64,000 nt of DNA from Hermatobates lingyangjiaoensis (Eukaryota > Arthropoda > Insecta > Hemiptera > Hermatobatidae). Positions 23,446 to 35,294 of this stretch are shown here, in pieces. Within the stretch, counting starts at the first letter, position 1; each line of letters opens with the position of its first letter. A program made the translations under genes and the position numbers. A model generated the notes under the pieces. The model was not told the origin of the DNA, did no database searches, and was given only the letters and a program-made list of their open reading frames with translations. Where the stretch lies: positions 5,953,501-6,017,500 of the forward strand of contig JAPFBL010000255.1 in assembly GCA_026182355.1 (NCBI GenBank). Direction: 5' to 3'.

Positions 23446-24643
23446 GCTCAAAATTAAAAAAAGGTTTATTTTATGGACAAAGTTTATTGATTCTAAAATA
23501 CAAATAAAACACAGTAGTTATTCAGTTATTTCTAGAATTATTCTTTGAATCATATTAATATGCCTGGGTAGATTGTTATAAACTATATCTTTACAAAAAG
23601 AAACTATGTTCTAAAAAAAAAAATGTAAAATATTTGAAAATTACTTGACGATGTTGTTGGTTGACGCCGCTTGTCGTTGGTATCCCCAATTGAATATCTC
23701 CCCATGGTTTCAATGAGTACAGAATCATGAATGAATTACACTGCGCCCTTTGACTGCCACAAAAATCTAAAAAAAATGGCTTTAATATTAAATGAAATAT
23801 AAATATTAAATAAATATTGTTTATTGTTTATTGTTAACAGATTCAGAGAAAAACAACGAAATTATAGAAAATTGTTCTTGCAAATAATTTATCTTTTAAA
23901 GAAACTAACTAGTGTATTTATAGGTTCAAGAGTATTCCGAAAAAAGTCACATGATATGCTGTTTTTCATTATATTTTTTATTCAAAACTTTTATATGTTT
24001 CAGTCCAGTTCAGTTTTTATTTTATGGATTACTTTGACTATTTACAACAAAATCTTACTTCAATCCTCTATAAGATGACGTAAAATTGATGCAGGCATCC
24101 GCATAATTCCCACTAGTAGTGATCTCTTTTACTATATACATTCAGTAAAAAAAAAAGATTAGTTCTAATATTAGTTTGACTTAGTAAAATTGTGTATCAA
24201 GCCGATTAATTTGGATTGGTAGTTGCGGTGCAAACAGGAACAAATTTGTTGAAAGTAACGCCGCAGGAGAGTCGTGATGAACAACGACGCTCATATATGT
24301 CGTGCTCTTGTTATCTCTATTCAGTTTTAAGTACTTTTCACATATAAGGCCTTTCGTAAGTAAAATACAACATAAAAAAATTCAGCAAATATTTTTGACA
24401 AAAAATTTATGTTTGAATTATAAAAGAATACTTAGCTAACTGAAATAAAATACTTTATATCAAAAAGGAATACAGTAATATATTACTTTAAAATTTTCTG
24501 CCTCGTCTACTTTCTTTGTCTTCTATCAGTAGCCATTTGCTATTTGTTATTTTGATTGAATTTTTGTAATTGTTTTTAGCAACTAATCTTAGTTTCTAAG
24601 TTTTGTTAAAATATTCCTGTTTTAATTAATTATTTCTTTTTGT
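23446..24643. other. No gene recognised
   Basis: AT-rich, with an 84-codon frame at 23824-24078 rich in I, F and L that resembles chance AT-rich translation. No family recognised. Confidence 0.5.
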
Positions 24644-24935
24644 TTAAACCGATACCCTAGTGGGTGATAACGTCAATCATTTACTGGCTTTTTGTTTGAT
24701 CGGTGATTCTGCAGTTTCTACATTGAGAATCCTAAATTTTACTTAACTCAAGTGAATTTCGAGTTAGGATTTAACGAGTAACTGACATCGTACATCTTAA
24801 CGTCCTATCCGAGGGACGATGTACTCCAGATTTATTCACCTCCTGCGTGAATAAATCGAGGACCAGGTGGGGATCAAACCCCGGACTACCAGCCCATGGG
24901 CTAGTATGTTAACCCCTGAGCTAACCTGGCCCTCT
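24644..24935 (-). mobile_element. tRNA-derived SINE, complete-looking copy
   Basis: On the minus strand the head reads GGTTAGCTCAGGGGTTAAC (A box region) and GGGGTTTGATCCCCACCTGG (B box region), followed by CGTCCCTCGGATAGGACGTT, TACTCGTTAAATCC and AAAATTTAGGATTC. The tail reads GGGTATCGGTTTAAACAA, shared with the truncated copy at 23311. It supports a SINE family of roughly 290-310 bases. Confidence 0.85.
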
Positions 24936-25434
24936 TTAATAAGTTAACTTTAAATAATGTCACTTGAAGGAGAAAAAACTTTCTTACACGACAGTTTCTA
25001 GAGCCCATTGAAGCTGAATGAAAATCGTAACTGTTTTAAAGCAATGAATAAAAAGATGTCGAAGGTAATGTTGACACATTACCATGAACTAGCTGCTGAA
25101 CCCAGCTTTGCTCGGATAGTTTAGTTTTAATAATAACATCTGCAATTATAAATTAATCAGGCCACCTCACATTATGTTTTAATCATTTAAAGAACTTGAT
25201 TATATTTTAGACGTGTAATAGAAGTCTGCTGGTTGTTGCTCTGCAGTTCTTATCTTCTAGTCAGACCTCAAAGAGTTCCTGAAGCTCTTTTACTTGATTC
25301 CCTCACGCTACTCATAGTTAGTCTCATTCTCGGTCTTCTTCATACCAAATTGGTTTGGTATTATTAGCCCCCACTTTTTTCCAGAGGGGATTGATTCTTC
25401 ATCTTAACTTAATAACTTATCTCTTTCTTAATTA

Positions 25435-25437
<3 letters not shown>
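24936..25437. other. No gene recognised
   Basis: AT-rich to moderately mixed sequence, ending in a TA tract at 25438-25465 beside the next foldback repeat. Confidence 0.5.
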
Positions 25438-25467
<30 letters not shown>

Positions 25468-25469
<2 letters not shown>

Positions 25470-25657
25470 CAAACCACAATAAGAAATGGGAATACAAGAC
25501 TAAGATCTTTCAACCGTAACAAGCGGTCTTCGTCAGAGTCAAAAACCCAACTCTTGACGAAGACCGCTTATTACGGTTGAAAGATCTTAGTCTTGTTTTC
25601 CCATTTCTTATCGTGGTTTGATCATTGATTGTTATTTCACGTGTTTATAGTGAAATC
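25468..25657. mobile_element. Foldback repeat, copy 5 (best preserved)
   Basis: ATCAAACCACAATAAGAAAT and its complement ATTTCTTATCGTGGTTTGAT bound the hairpin. CAAGACTAAGATCTTTCAAC faces GTTGAAAGATCTTAGTCTTG. The right side extends through ATCATTGATTGTTATTTCAC to GTTTATAGTGAAATC. TA tracts flank it (25438-25465 and 25658-25688). The left arm holds an intact hammerhead-like core on the minus strand. Confidence 0.95.
25498..25540 (-). ncRNA. Intact hammerhead-like core in foldback copy 5
   Basis: On the minus strand: GACT; CTGACGA; A; stem II GACCG/CGGTT (5 bp, one G-T) around CTTGTTA; GAAA; GATCT; T; AGTC. GACT pairs with AGTC as stem I. AGATCT is a palindrome, so stem III could form fully only between two RNAs. 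Hammerhead variants with minimal stem III that work as dimers are known from PLEs. Predicted cleavage follows the last T before AGTC. Confidence 0.5.
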
Positions 25658-25962
25658 ATTATATATATATATATATTATATATATATGGATATTGAGAAG
25701 AGAAGAAAAGAAAATATGCGAATTTTAAATCAAATTCTTCATAACTTTTTTTTATAAAAAAATATACCATTAATACAATTAATAACCACTAAAATGTAAG
25801 CAAACAGCAGTTAAAGGGAATTTGATATTCACCTTTTGACGTAATATCATTTTGACCTGCCTTCAGTCATACCCTTTCCAAAAATAGTTCCATGAAGATT
25901 AATAAAGTCATTTGTAAAACAAAAAGAAAGACATGCTGAGAGTTTTATATATATACATGTAT

Positions 25963-26119
25963 AAGATTTCACATAATCACGTGAAATAACAATCAAAGAT
26001 CAAACCATAATATGAAATGGGGAGAAAAAAAGACTAAGATCTTTCAACCGTAACAAGCTTGTTTTGGTTGAAAGATCTTAGTCTTTTTTTCTCCCCATTT
26101 CATATTGTGGTTTGATCAA
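25963..26119. mobile_element. Foldback repeat, copy 6
   Basis: AGATTTCACATAATCACGTG and AACAATCAAAGATCAAACC begin the left arm. AAAAGACTAAGATCTTTCAA faces TTGAAAGATCTTAGTCTTTT with almost no loop, so the CTGACGA part is deleted. Confidence 0.9.
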
Positions 26120-26198
26120 AATTATATATATATAATTCCAAACCGCAATAAAAAATAGGAAATATTGTTATATATATATATAACTATATATATATATA

Positions 26199-26431
26199 AG
26201 ATTTCATATAAACATGTAAAATAACAATCAATCATCAAACCACAATAAAAATTGGAAAAGAAAGAATAAGAACTTTTCCATTTCATTTCATATTCAAGTG
26301 GTCTTCGTCAGAGTCAAAAACTCAACTGACCAACCCAACTCAGTAGGTTTTTGACTCTGACGAAGACCGCTTGTTTCGGTTGAAATATCCTAGTCTTTTT
26401 TTCCCATTTCATATTGTGTTTTGATCATTGA
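26199..26431. mobile_element. Foldback repeat, copy 7
   Basis: The outer arm begins AGATTTCATATAAACATG. The inner right arm has TTTTTGACTCTGACGAAGAC, CGCTTGTTTCGG, TTGAAATATCCTAGTC, where AGATCT is altered to ATATCC. The left arm is rearranged (CATTTCATTTCATATTC inserted). A 23-base fragment of another left end lies just upstream at 26138-26160. TA repeats follow at 26430-26457. Confidence 0.85.
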
Positions 26432-26457
26432 TATATATATATATATATATATATATA

Positions 26458-26630
26458 ACGAGTTCAAAATAGAAGAAGAGTATCACACAGAGTAAAGAAA
26501 CACACTTACAAACTCAAATTTTTGGGCAATCCGTCATCAGAAGAAAAGGGAAAGGGAGACCAAGAACAAGCTTCCAATGTCTCCAGTGTGTCCAGTTTTG
26601 ATCGTCTTTCCTATTATTAAGCGTATATAT
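26458..26630 (-). mobile_element. 3' end of a second PLE subfamily
   Basis: On the minus strand CTGATGACGGATT is followed by AAATTTGAG, AAGTGTGTTT and CTTCTTCTATTTTGAACT, closely matching 37398-37455 downstream of the GIY-YIG remnant at 37087. It ends at the TA tract at 26430-26457. The hammerhead core at 26515-26540 has CAAA for GAAA and is probably dead. Confidence 0.65.
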
Positions 26631-27784
26631 ATATAGGGAATAACTGTAAGTTTGGTATTAGGTATACTAATGTTAGCATGCTACCATGTTAAGGAAAAAA
26701 TTAAAGAATGTAGGAAACTATATATTCAACGTTGTAATCACAACAAATGATATTAAAATATTTATTTAGAATGATATTCAGTTTTATCATTACGAATTTA
26801 TCATTTTATTATACAACATTTTCAAATAATTGAAGTGTAAAATAATCATGTATTATAAAAGAAATATTTGTTTTGATTGAAAAATAAGATGAACTGATTG
26901 TTTATCCATTTAAATGTCGAAGAGGGTTTTAAAACTTGACACTGTGGTATTGATATTCTTTCCACTACTTTGTATGACGTGGTCGTCATTACGTAAGATG
27001 GATTCTGTTTGATTTCATCGTGCGTAGTGTGTGATCTAAGTGACACTGTTTCGTCATGATAGGCCTTCTTCCCACGACAACCAGTCCTCCATTCAAATGG
27101 TATACGAGTAATGAACTTCACTCCTCAAGCTTTGAGTTACTACACATGAACTGTTCATATAAATGTCCTTTATTCACCGATTCACGAAAAATTCATTAAA
27201 AAAAATACAAAATGATTCATTTATGCAAATTACAATTTAGTTTTATTATTATAAATGTCTGCAATAAGTTATAAATAGATATATTTTTCAAAAAAATAAC
27301 GTACACATCAATACAACTTACCCAATTATGCTGTAAGTAAAATTACCCAAAATTATGGCTTTGTCAAAGTATAGCTAAGGAGGAATAGTTTACATAAAAA
27401 CTATTTTTTAAAAATTATCGCTGGGATTAAATTATTTCTTTATATTTTTCCATGATTAAAAAAAAAAACAAAAAAAGATGACTTCACTGAACTAAAATCA
27501 AATTCATTTAGCAAAAAACCAGGGTCGTAATCACTCATTTCTGTATAATTACTAAAAACAGTTTTAAATTGGAATGTAAATAATTGAAACATATTTGCAC
27601 TTCAGCAGTATTGTACCTTCAAACTAGTAACACAAAATTTGTTACTATGTTAAAAATTCCGCTTGAACTGCTTAAGAATGATAACATAATTTGTTTTAAA
27701 GAATTAGTTACTTAATTCAAGCCATTATTGAATTATTATTTTTACATGAATTTGGAAATAAGTTTGTATATTTCCAAACTTAAG
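26631..27784. other. No gene recognised
   Basis: AT-rich, with a 91-codon minus-strand frame at 26846-27121 that shows no recognisable domain. Confidence 0.5.
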
Positions 27785-28166
27785 TTAAGTGGGGCCTAAT
27801 ACCTTAATTATAGTTACAACTAGAAAACACAATAGACTATCACTATCAACGTTTCTAGATCATATCGGCTGCCTTGACGTCTTCAGGAGAAGGAGAAGAG
27901 AAGAAGGAACACAAGAGTGGAGATTTGAATGCGTCCACCGACCTATACAAAGTGACACGCAATGCAGCCACCTTACCATGGTAGACCAGTTTAAATTATG
28001 AGCAAATGAAATAATATAAGTGGCATTTAAGTGAAGAAGAAGAGAAATGAAAGGATAAAATCATATAATAGAAATCAAATAAGGTTGAAATATATAATGA
28101 TAAGAGTGAAAATACAGCAGTAAAACTAAGCTCTAGAGTGCAAAAGTATGAAAAAAAAATTAATTT
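27785..28166 (-). mobile_element. PLE 3' region, copy B
   Basis: The minus strand is homologous to 654-990: AAACTGGTCTACCATGG, GGTAAGGTGGCTGCATTGCG and TGTCAC, then CTCCTGAAGACGTC and the end GTGTTTTCTAGTTGTAACTA. The hammerhead position (about 27870-27900) keeps CTGAAGA but has CGATA in place of GAAA. Confidence 0.75.
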
Positions 28167-28505
28167 TATCTGATTAAGTTTTCACCAGGGGAATTCCTGG
28201 CACCCAGCAAATGAAGGTTTTCTCAGAAGCCCTTAAAATGGTTTGGGTGTCATCAATGGAGAGTTGTCTCAAAACTTGGACCCTAAAACACTCATTGAAG
28301 GGAAGGTTATGGCGATTAGCGTGGGTAGCAACAGGCAGCTGCTTGCGTTGACCAGCGGATAACCTGTGACCATTCATACGGAGACTAAGTGAAGCGGAAG
28401 TTAGGTCCACGTAGAATGAGTCACTTTGTGTGCAGTCCAGAAGATAAACGCAATTGCTAGGTGTGGAGGAACTCGCAAAGGAGAGAGGGTATGGTTGGTT
28501 ATTAA
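28167..28505 (-). pseudogene. PLE GIY-YIG endonuclease fragment, copy B
   Basis: The minus strand reads SNCVYLLDCTQSDSFYVDLT, then SLSLRMNGHRLSAGQRKQLP, ATHANRHNLPFNECFRVQVL and TILRASEKTFIC. This matches the C-terminal half of copy D at 49232. A 4-base loss relative to copy A shifts the frame after FIC, and the true end HLLGARNSPGENLIR is in the other frame, stopping at 28167. The usual YVGLT is YVDLT here. The Cys of the C-x-x-C after VY is mutated to S. It begins at a TA tract (28509-28518). Confidence 0.85.
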
Positions 28506-28887
28506 CAGTCGAGATGAAATGGCTGCTGTATATATATACTAAATTAATTATATTGAATTCCTAAAATCACGTATATATATATTTTTATGTTAACTTACAA
28601 ACATATTTACATTAAACTCTTGCATGAATGAAAATTTTGATTTAAATTCGGTTTTAAAAAGGACAAACTATCTTTTAAGACTTACAGTCTCATATTTTTT
28701 AGGGAAGAGGAGGGAAAGACACAGCTACAACCGGCAGAACGACGGTGGACGATTCATTTATAGTAGAATTTTTAACAATACATTTGATTTTGGATGTTAT
28801 AATATTTTTGGTTGCTCACCATCATTCTACCGGAATGCTGTGAATTCCCTCTTCTTTTCCTCCAGATCACGGTTAAACCAACGGTAA
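28506..28887. other. No supported gene
   Basis: AT-rich. An 87-codon frame at 28624-28887 ends SPSFYRNAVNSLFFSS and resembles nothing known to me. Confidence 0.4.
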
Positions 28888-28978
28888 GTACATGTGTGTG
28901 TGTGTGTGTGTATTTTATATATACATAAAAAATACAAGTACACACTTCTGAAGCACACACATACAAACCCACAGTTAC

Positions 28979-29018
<40 letters not shown>
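28888..29018. repeat. (TG)n and (CA)n tracts facing each other
   Basis: A TG run at about 28893-28911 and a CA run at about 28978-29018 form an inverted pair around ~65 bases. Cys/Val-rich frames here are only translated microsatellite. Confidence 0.9.
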
Positions 29019-29184
29019 TTTATTGTATTCCGAAAAGCTCAAGCCGGGTATTTACGTTGGAAACTAAGTGCAAAAATTTTGACTCAAATTTTTTACCATT
29101 CATTACTCTTATGATTAATTTCATACATTAAATTATTAATTATTAAATTATTAATTCCATTCATTACCAGACGATTACTGTAGA

Positions 29185-30155
29185 CATTATTTCTTCACTT
29201 TATTTCTTTACCGTGTTAAATATTATTCTGCCTTCGTTGTTGTGCAGTACTCCAGATAACATATTACTCCTGCTATCATTCACTGCTTTAAGAATGCTAT
29301 ATCATATTGGTATCGAGTTTTATATTTTTATATATTTTTGGAATCGAGTTTTAATCAAGATTTTTATCACAAACTTTTGTATTTCTAAATGGGACTAGAG
29401 TTTATTTGATTATTCAATACACTGAGAGTCAACGAAAAGATTGTACATTCATTTCGAATTCGTAAGATCATGAGGATCGACTTCTTAAAATATCATAGAC
29501 TTTGAAGTGTAAAATATTTAAAATTTCCATCTGACAGGTGAAAAAGAGAGATTTGATAAATGTGTGCTGTGAAGTAGGAACATTGAAGTAAACACAATTA
29601 GTTCCACTAAGATAGCAGACTTCTGAGAGAGTTAAAAGTTTCATTAGTAGATGAAATGAACCAGCTATATAATCAACTCTACTGGGGATAAGTAACACCT
29701 CAACGGTTTAACTCACCTTCCATTCTGGGATACAGTTTCTTGATTCAGCACTTGATTCAGAGATATTTTAATAGTTTGTTTTCTATAAATGCATCTTAAT
29801 ATTACACTAGTGTAAAAGTGTAAACAAACATGGATAAGCGAAAGTGTGTTCCTTGGAAGAACAATAAAATCAAATGTGTGATCCAAGCTGACGTGCGCTT
29901 TTGATGATCTTACTCTCAGTGTATCGAATAATCAAATAAACTCTACTACCATTTAGAAATACAAAAGTTTGTGATAAATCTTGATAAAAACTCGATACCA
30001 AAAATATATAAAAATATGAGAAACTTGATACCAATATATATTGTATTCTTAAAGCACTGAATGATAGCAGGAGTAATATGTTATCTGGAGTACTGCACAA
30101 CAACGAAGGCAGAATAATATTTTACACGGTAGAGAAATAAAGTGAAGAAATAATG
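29185..30155. repeat. Inverted repeat, 245-base arms, 482-base spacer
   Basis: 29185-29429 and 29912-30155 are highly similar inverted copies. Both carry CTGCCTTCGTTGTTGTGCAG, TACTCCAGATAACATATTAC, TCACAAACTTTTGTATTTCT and the inner ACACTGAGAGT. The spacer encodes a 76-codon minus-strand frame (29468-29698) with no recognised domain. No target duplication is obvious. It may be a foldback element or an inverted duplication. Confidence 0.85.
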
Positions 30156-32066
30156 CGTAGGACTCATTCTCATCCCTTATAAAAATATAGCTAAAATTAC
30201 AACAGCTAGAATTAGATAAACTTTCTAATCGAGTCGTTATCTATTTCACCCCATATGGTGCACTCGTTCATTATAATGTACATGTGTTCTTTTACAACTT
30301 TATCTGTAGAAGGTAGGAATGGAAACCCTTAGGATTTTGCAGCACCCATAATAAAAATTACATAAAATGTACAAAGAAATTCAAAATTTGAAGATTTGTT
30401 AAATATATATAGACAATTTCTAATTTCAGTGTTTTAAAGAATTTATATATCCATTATATTCATACTGAGAGTAAATTGTCTAAAATGCTTTCTGGTTTAT
30501 TCCACGGGATTAGTTTCGTTTTAATAGTGTGAAAGCGTTTTATCAACATTACGGTAGAGATTCACAGTTGGTTTTGCATGGGCCCTATCTATTGATATTC
30601 TTTGTATGTATCATAATTTCTTTTACTCGATATGGATTAAATTTCAAATTGTAGACGATTATTAATAAATTAAATACTTTTGCATTAATTATTTCAGTAA
30701 TTACCATCTTCATTCCGTTATACAATTATTCAATTATTAAGATTTTTCATAGTAAAAATTAAAGTAATATTATTATATCTGTGTTTGTTTCCATTTGACA
30801 GAACTATAATTTTTAAAATGATACCTATGTTATGAAATGTAAAGATGTAATACAAATGTAATATTTCTTTGATTTAGTTTGCAGAATACGAGTTCGCAAT
30901 TCGTAAATTGCGAAGGAAATTCGGTCATTCCATACATTCTGAAAATTACCTCATAATGTACGAAACAGTGCGCATTCGTCATCACATTTATTTTTTTTTT
31001 TGTGAATCAAATTCGATTTTGATCTTTAGCCAAATATATAGCATATTAAGTTTGTTTGAAGTATCATTCTAAGATGGATGACATTTTTGGTAAAATTTGA
31101 AAATGGTTTTGAACAAGTGATTTTAATTGGCTTCTTATTATAGCCCGGAGAAACCATTCTGTGTCAGGGGATTGAATTATACTTCCTCTGAATCTCTTCA
31201 AAGCGTGCTCCAAACCTTATCTCTAGGGAGTTCTTCATCTTTGATTCAACTCCGTTGTAGCAGTATGACTCTTCTTTCAATCATACTTTACTCTGGAGAG
31301 AGTATTACATCTCCATTTTTTACATTGTGATATCTCAAAATATTATCTTGAAAACTAATAAAGTGTGAATATTATGATATCTTAAAACATTATGTTGGAA
31401 ATTATATAAATTGTGAATATTATAACATTTATTTAATTATTAAATTGATAAATTATTCCATGAAGTTAATTTAATTACCAACTACATAAAATTCTTTGCA
31501 TGTCTGTCTGTTATACATTCTAAAGTTGTTTTATTAATGAAATATTACATGCTAATTTAAGTTGATCCTGGGAAGGTATTAGGAAAGTTAGCCCCAAAGC
31601 GATGATACAATGCCTTTGACTGCCGTTTGTTTACACTGGTGCTGTCGCTCTCATATCAGTCAGTAGAAGTTGTTGGACAGAAATAATTATGAAGTAATTT
31701 CATTTAAGAAACACATTTGCATTGCCTTCCTTTGTTTTCCGAATCACCTAAAGTTTAAGTCACAAAGTTTAGACTTCTAATTTTTAGTTAACACAGCTAG
31801 TTTAAACAAACAATAGTGTTGCTGATGTGAATTGACAGTCTTAGTCAGTTTTTGCAGCATTAACCTGCTTTGCGCAATTTCTAGTGTTGTTTCTATAAAG
31901 GCGGGTAACAGTGTGGGAAACCTAACTTCATTGAACGCTTGGGACCTTCTAAGGCCTTAAAAACAATTGTCCCATGCTAGACTTGTTTAAACGTCAACAT
32001 TTCTCGGCTACAAACCTTATCACATCCAATGCCTTAATTGAATATTTTCAAAAACAATTAAAAAAA
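30156..32066. other. No gene recognised
   Basis: AT-rich. A small hairpin lies at 30893-30921 (TTCGCAATT and AATTGCGAA). A slightly GC-richer patch at 31120-31320 has a 67-codon frame that I cannot assign. Confidence 0.45.
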
Positions 32067-33717
32067 TCTGGAGTGGCCTACACTCTACTTTACTATAAGT
32101 AACTTTATGTCAAATTTCTTGAGTATATAAAACATAACGTCTCATTTAAGCATAACGTAAACATCTAAATGGGATATAATTATTAGCCTTTCATTCCTGA
32201 GGTAGTACAGATAGTGATTGAAGGACATATCAATTTATAAGCTTATTTTTGTACATCACAAATAATTTATTATTTGCAAATAATTTCATTAGTATAACTA
32301 CAGCAGTAATAACATTTTTGAAAAATCAAAGTGAACATTTCTTGAAACGATTTATTCTCCTACAAGAGAATGGCTTTCGTTCAAACAGCCAGTGGATTTC
32401 TTACATCGTTTACTTGACATCCTTCTACATTGAATATTAAAGTAAAATTTTAAAATTTAAAACAGGAAAATACCCTTTTTTTCTCTGAAAAACATCTTAA
32501 ACAGCGAAGAAAATGTTATTTTAAGGTGCTTTGTTAATTAAAGATGTACGATAATTACATTTATTAATCTCTAAACGAAAGATTCCAATTATGAATTATC
32601 ATTTACATTTTTGGTCTTTTATAGAATTATTATACTGAGAATTTTAATCTTTAAAATAATAATAATAATAAGCTTCTTAGTATTTAATAAGATCATTTTC
32701 CTTCCCCTTTGTCAAATAACATATATATGCGAATTTTTTCTGAGTGAGTGTTATTATTTTCCTGCACAATATTATTCCTCTTACATCTCATATAAGTCAA
32801 TAAACAATTTAAATTATTCCTTTATAAATATCAATTTTATCTTAGTGGATTTGCTCAAAAAATTTCTAAGTCAATGTAAACAATGTAAAAAAATATAAAA
32901 AAATTCGACAAGTATAGCAGGTGATCTCTTAGTCTAGGATAAACAAACAGTTTTTATAGCGTTATTGCTCTTTCCCATAGTTGAAACTTCATGATTTTTT
33001 TTTTATGAATCGCTAATTTTTTTTCCATTTTTGGTCAAATTTTCATTATTTTTAATGAGCCGTTTAGCGTCAAAAAATCATTTTCTGAAAACAGAAATCG
33101 TACTGTAACGCCCCATTAGCGAATGTACTTTTGAAAAAAAATATCTCAACTCATTCTCCACATAATGTTCTATTTTTAGGCATAGTTTCATTGTGATCCG
33201 TCTAACAGTATGGTTTGTATCGCTCTCACAAAGTTTAGGATTGAATTAAAAGTCACAATTTTTACATTTTGTTGAAAAAAAATATTTCCTGTTGTTTTAA
33301 AATTCTGAATATATTTTTCGTTTGTTGCGTTTGTAACCTCAAAGATAATGTCAAAATTTCAAAACTGTAGGATTACCAGTTTAGGAGAAATAAATGTTTT
33401 TAAAAAAAACGGTTTTTGGCAAAAAAAGTGACTTTTTCATGATGCATAATTCTTCCCAAACAATAGGGATCTTCGTCTTTATGAGGCCCATTTTTGTGTA
33501 AAATATCAACTTGATCCATCAAAGATTCTGGACCGTAGCGTGGTAACAAGCAATGCTAACACACGCACCCACCCACCCACCCACACACACACACACACAG
33601 ACATCATCGTAAAAACGTCATAAAACAACTTCTGGGACCTCAAAACATGGAATTCCGTCAAAATCTCGAGATCGAATTTTTTCACGATCACTATACTTTA
33701 CTTATAGTAAAGTAAAA
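32067..33717 (+). mobile_element. Dispersed repeat family R1, long copy (1.65 kb)
   Basis: It begins TCTGGAGTGGCC, then TACTTTACTATAAGTAA, and ends TATACTTTACTTATAGTAAA, so the ends contain inverted TACTTTACTATAAGTAA-type repeats of ~17 bases. Internal blocks shared with the 41631, 46376 and 51100 copies include TTTCTGAAAAC, CAAAAAATCATTTTCTG, GATCCATCAAAGATT and ACATCATCG with CGTCATAAA. No transposase or reverse transcriptase is visible. A CACCCA/CACA tract lies at 33560-33599. Confidence 0.75.
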
Positions 33718-35094
33718 AATAAAATTACTGATTAAATATGTTCAATTTAAATTCTATTTATTAAGACTTAATATTTAAAATGGTTTTTGTTTTTTCTATA
33801 GGTATTTGATTTGTTCTCTTTTTTCAATCTGTTTTGAAAGCGTTTTCTTTTTGCGAATGTTTTCTCTTTGTTCCATCTATTTCGATCCGTTCATCTCCAT
33901 AAGGCTAAAAACGTGCTCCCAAACAGGTTTGCAAGGAAAGTATTACACGAGGACTGATGCAACAATAATGTAATAGTGTTATAATTTGTGGTATTAACAG
34001 CTTATGACACTTAAAGTTGTTTGGTAAAACATAAATATACGATTTAATTACAGTAAAAAAGAATGAAATTTACACATTTATTTTAGTTGGATCATTAATT
34101 TTACAACTTTATGTGATTGGAAAAGCTTATTTTCAGCCCTGGATCGTTCTGAGTATACTGACATTAGTTATTTCTTCTGTAGTTTTTAATACAGTAATGG
34201 TATGTATTTAAAAACCAAACAATCCTTTTAAGAAATTGTTGTTTTTTTTGCTAGTGACCTAATAACAACAACATCAAAAACGTAAATTAAACATGGTTAT
34301 TTATAGCATTAATATATAAATGAAAAAAATATATTCTAGTAAAATTCTTGTAGTTGAATCAACTGACCCATTTTATTTAAAAAGTATCTTACAGTTTTTT
34401 TCTTTTTTATTTTTTTATATAATATTACGAGTTTTTATTTAAATTTTGGTATTTTTTTAAGAACTCATGTTTACTTTTTTATTAAGAGTATAGGAAGCAG
34501 GTGAAGTTCGATATTTGCTAAACTCACACTTGCATCCATATAAATTCAATATTAAATAGTGAAACAATTTGAAATAATCCTATCTTTCAAAGAAAAAATC
34601 TTCTCTTTTTATTCAAAGAATTCTCAATTTTCTCAACCCTGCGTAAAATAGAACATTCATAATGCCAATACAGTCGCCTTTGTTGTCTAACCCCTGTCCT
34701 AAAGAGTGCTAAATTCCATTAGAATTGATCATTCAGTCGAGATATGACAACACCTATTACACAAGATGGTGAGACAGGAGGCTATCCATGAGTGCTGTGA
34801 AAAGGGATCGATTCACTCTACACAGAGTTAGTTGACCTTCTTGTGACGATTGATCTTACAATCAGACCCGTAAGAAGTCGGAATGCAGCCAGTATTTCAT
34901 TTCTCGGCAGCCGTCTTGGGGGATACAAGGGGACTGCAGATAATGCCTAAGAGACTACTAGAGTTCTAGAGTTCTCCTTTGCTAAAATTTAGCTATCGTG
35001 ATTTTATTCGATTAAGATAATATCATTTATTATGTGTTTGACTGAGAAAAGAAATAGAAGTCACAATGTGGGTTAATTTCGGTAAGAAAATATA
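33718..35094. other. No gene recognised
   Basis: AT-rich, with a GC-richer patch at 34670-34950 (TGGTGAGACAGGAGGC) that has no convincing exon structure. Confidence 0.45.
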
Positions 35095-35149
35095 TATATA
35101 TTATATAATCACTATATATTGTATATATACTACGATATAATATACATAA

Positions 35150-35270
35150 TCAGTTGGGTTTTATACTCTGGCGAAGACGCTTGTTGTAGTTGAAGAATCT
35201 TAGTCCTTTTTTTCTATTTCATATTGTAGTTTGATCACTGATTGTTGTTTCATGTGTGTATGTGAAATCT
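35150..35270 (+). mobile_element. Foldback repeat, half copy 8
   Basis: Only the right arm is present: CAGTTGGGTTTTATACTCTG, GCGAAGACGCTTGTTG, AATCTTAGTCC, TATTTCATATTGTAG, TTTCATGTGTG and TGAAATC. The core is CTGGCGA and GAAG, so it is degenerate. TA-rich sequence flanks it. Confidence 0.8.
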
Positions 35271-35294
35271 TGTTATATATATATATATATATTC

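Noticed and set aside
25498..25620. Rho-independent terminator-like hairpin
   Set aside because: The genome is eukaryotic and the arms carry family-specific sequence, so a bacterial terminator makes no sense here.
25468..26431. CRISPR array or tandem repeats from three similar units close together
   Set aside because: The units are inverted hairpins of 157-233 bases with TA spacers, not short direct repeats, and they recur across the window.
28772..29042. Cysteine/valine-rich frames that look like a small Cys-rich peptide
   Set aside because: They are translated (CA)n/(TG)n tracts in two overlapping frames.
33506..33691. Minus-strand frame with VCVCVWVGGWV
   Set aside because: Translated CACA/CACCCA tract within repeat R1.
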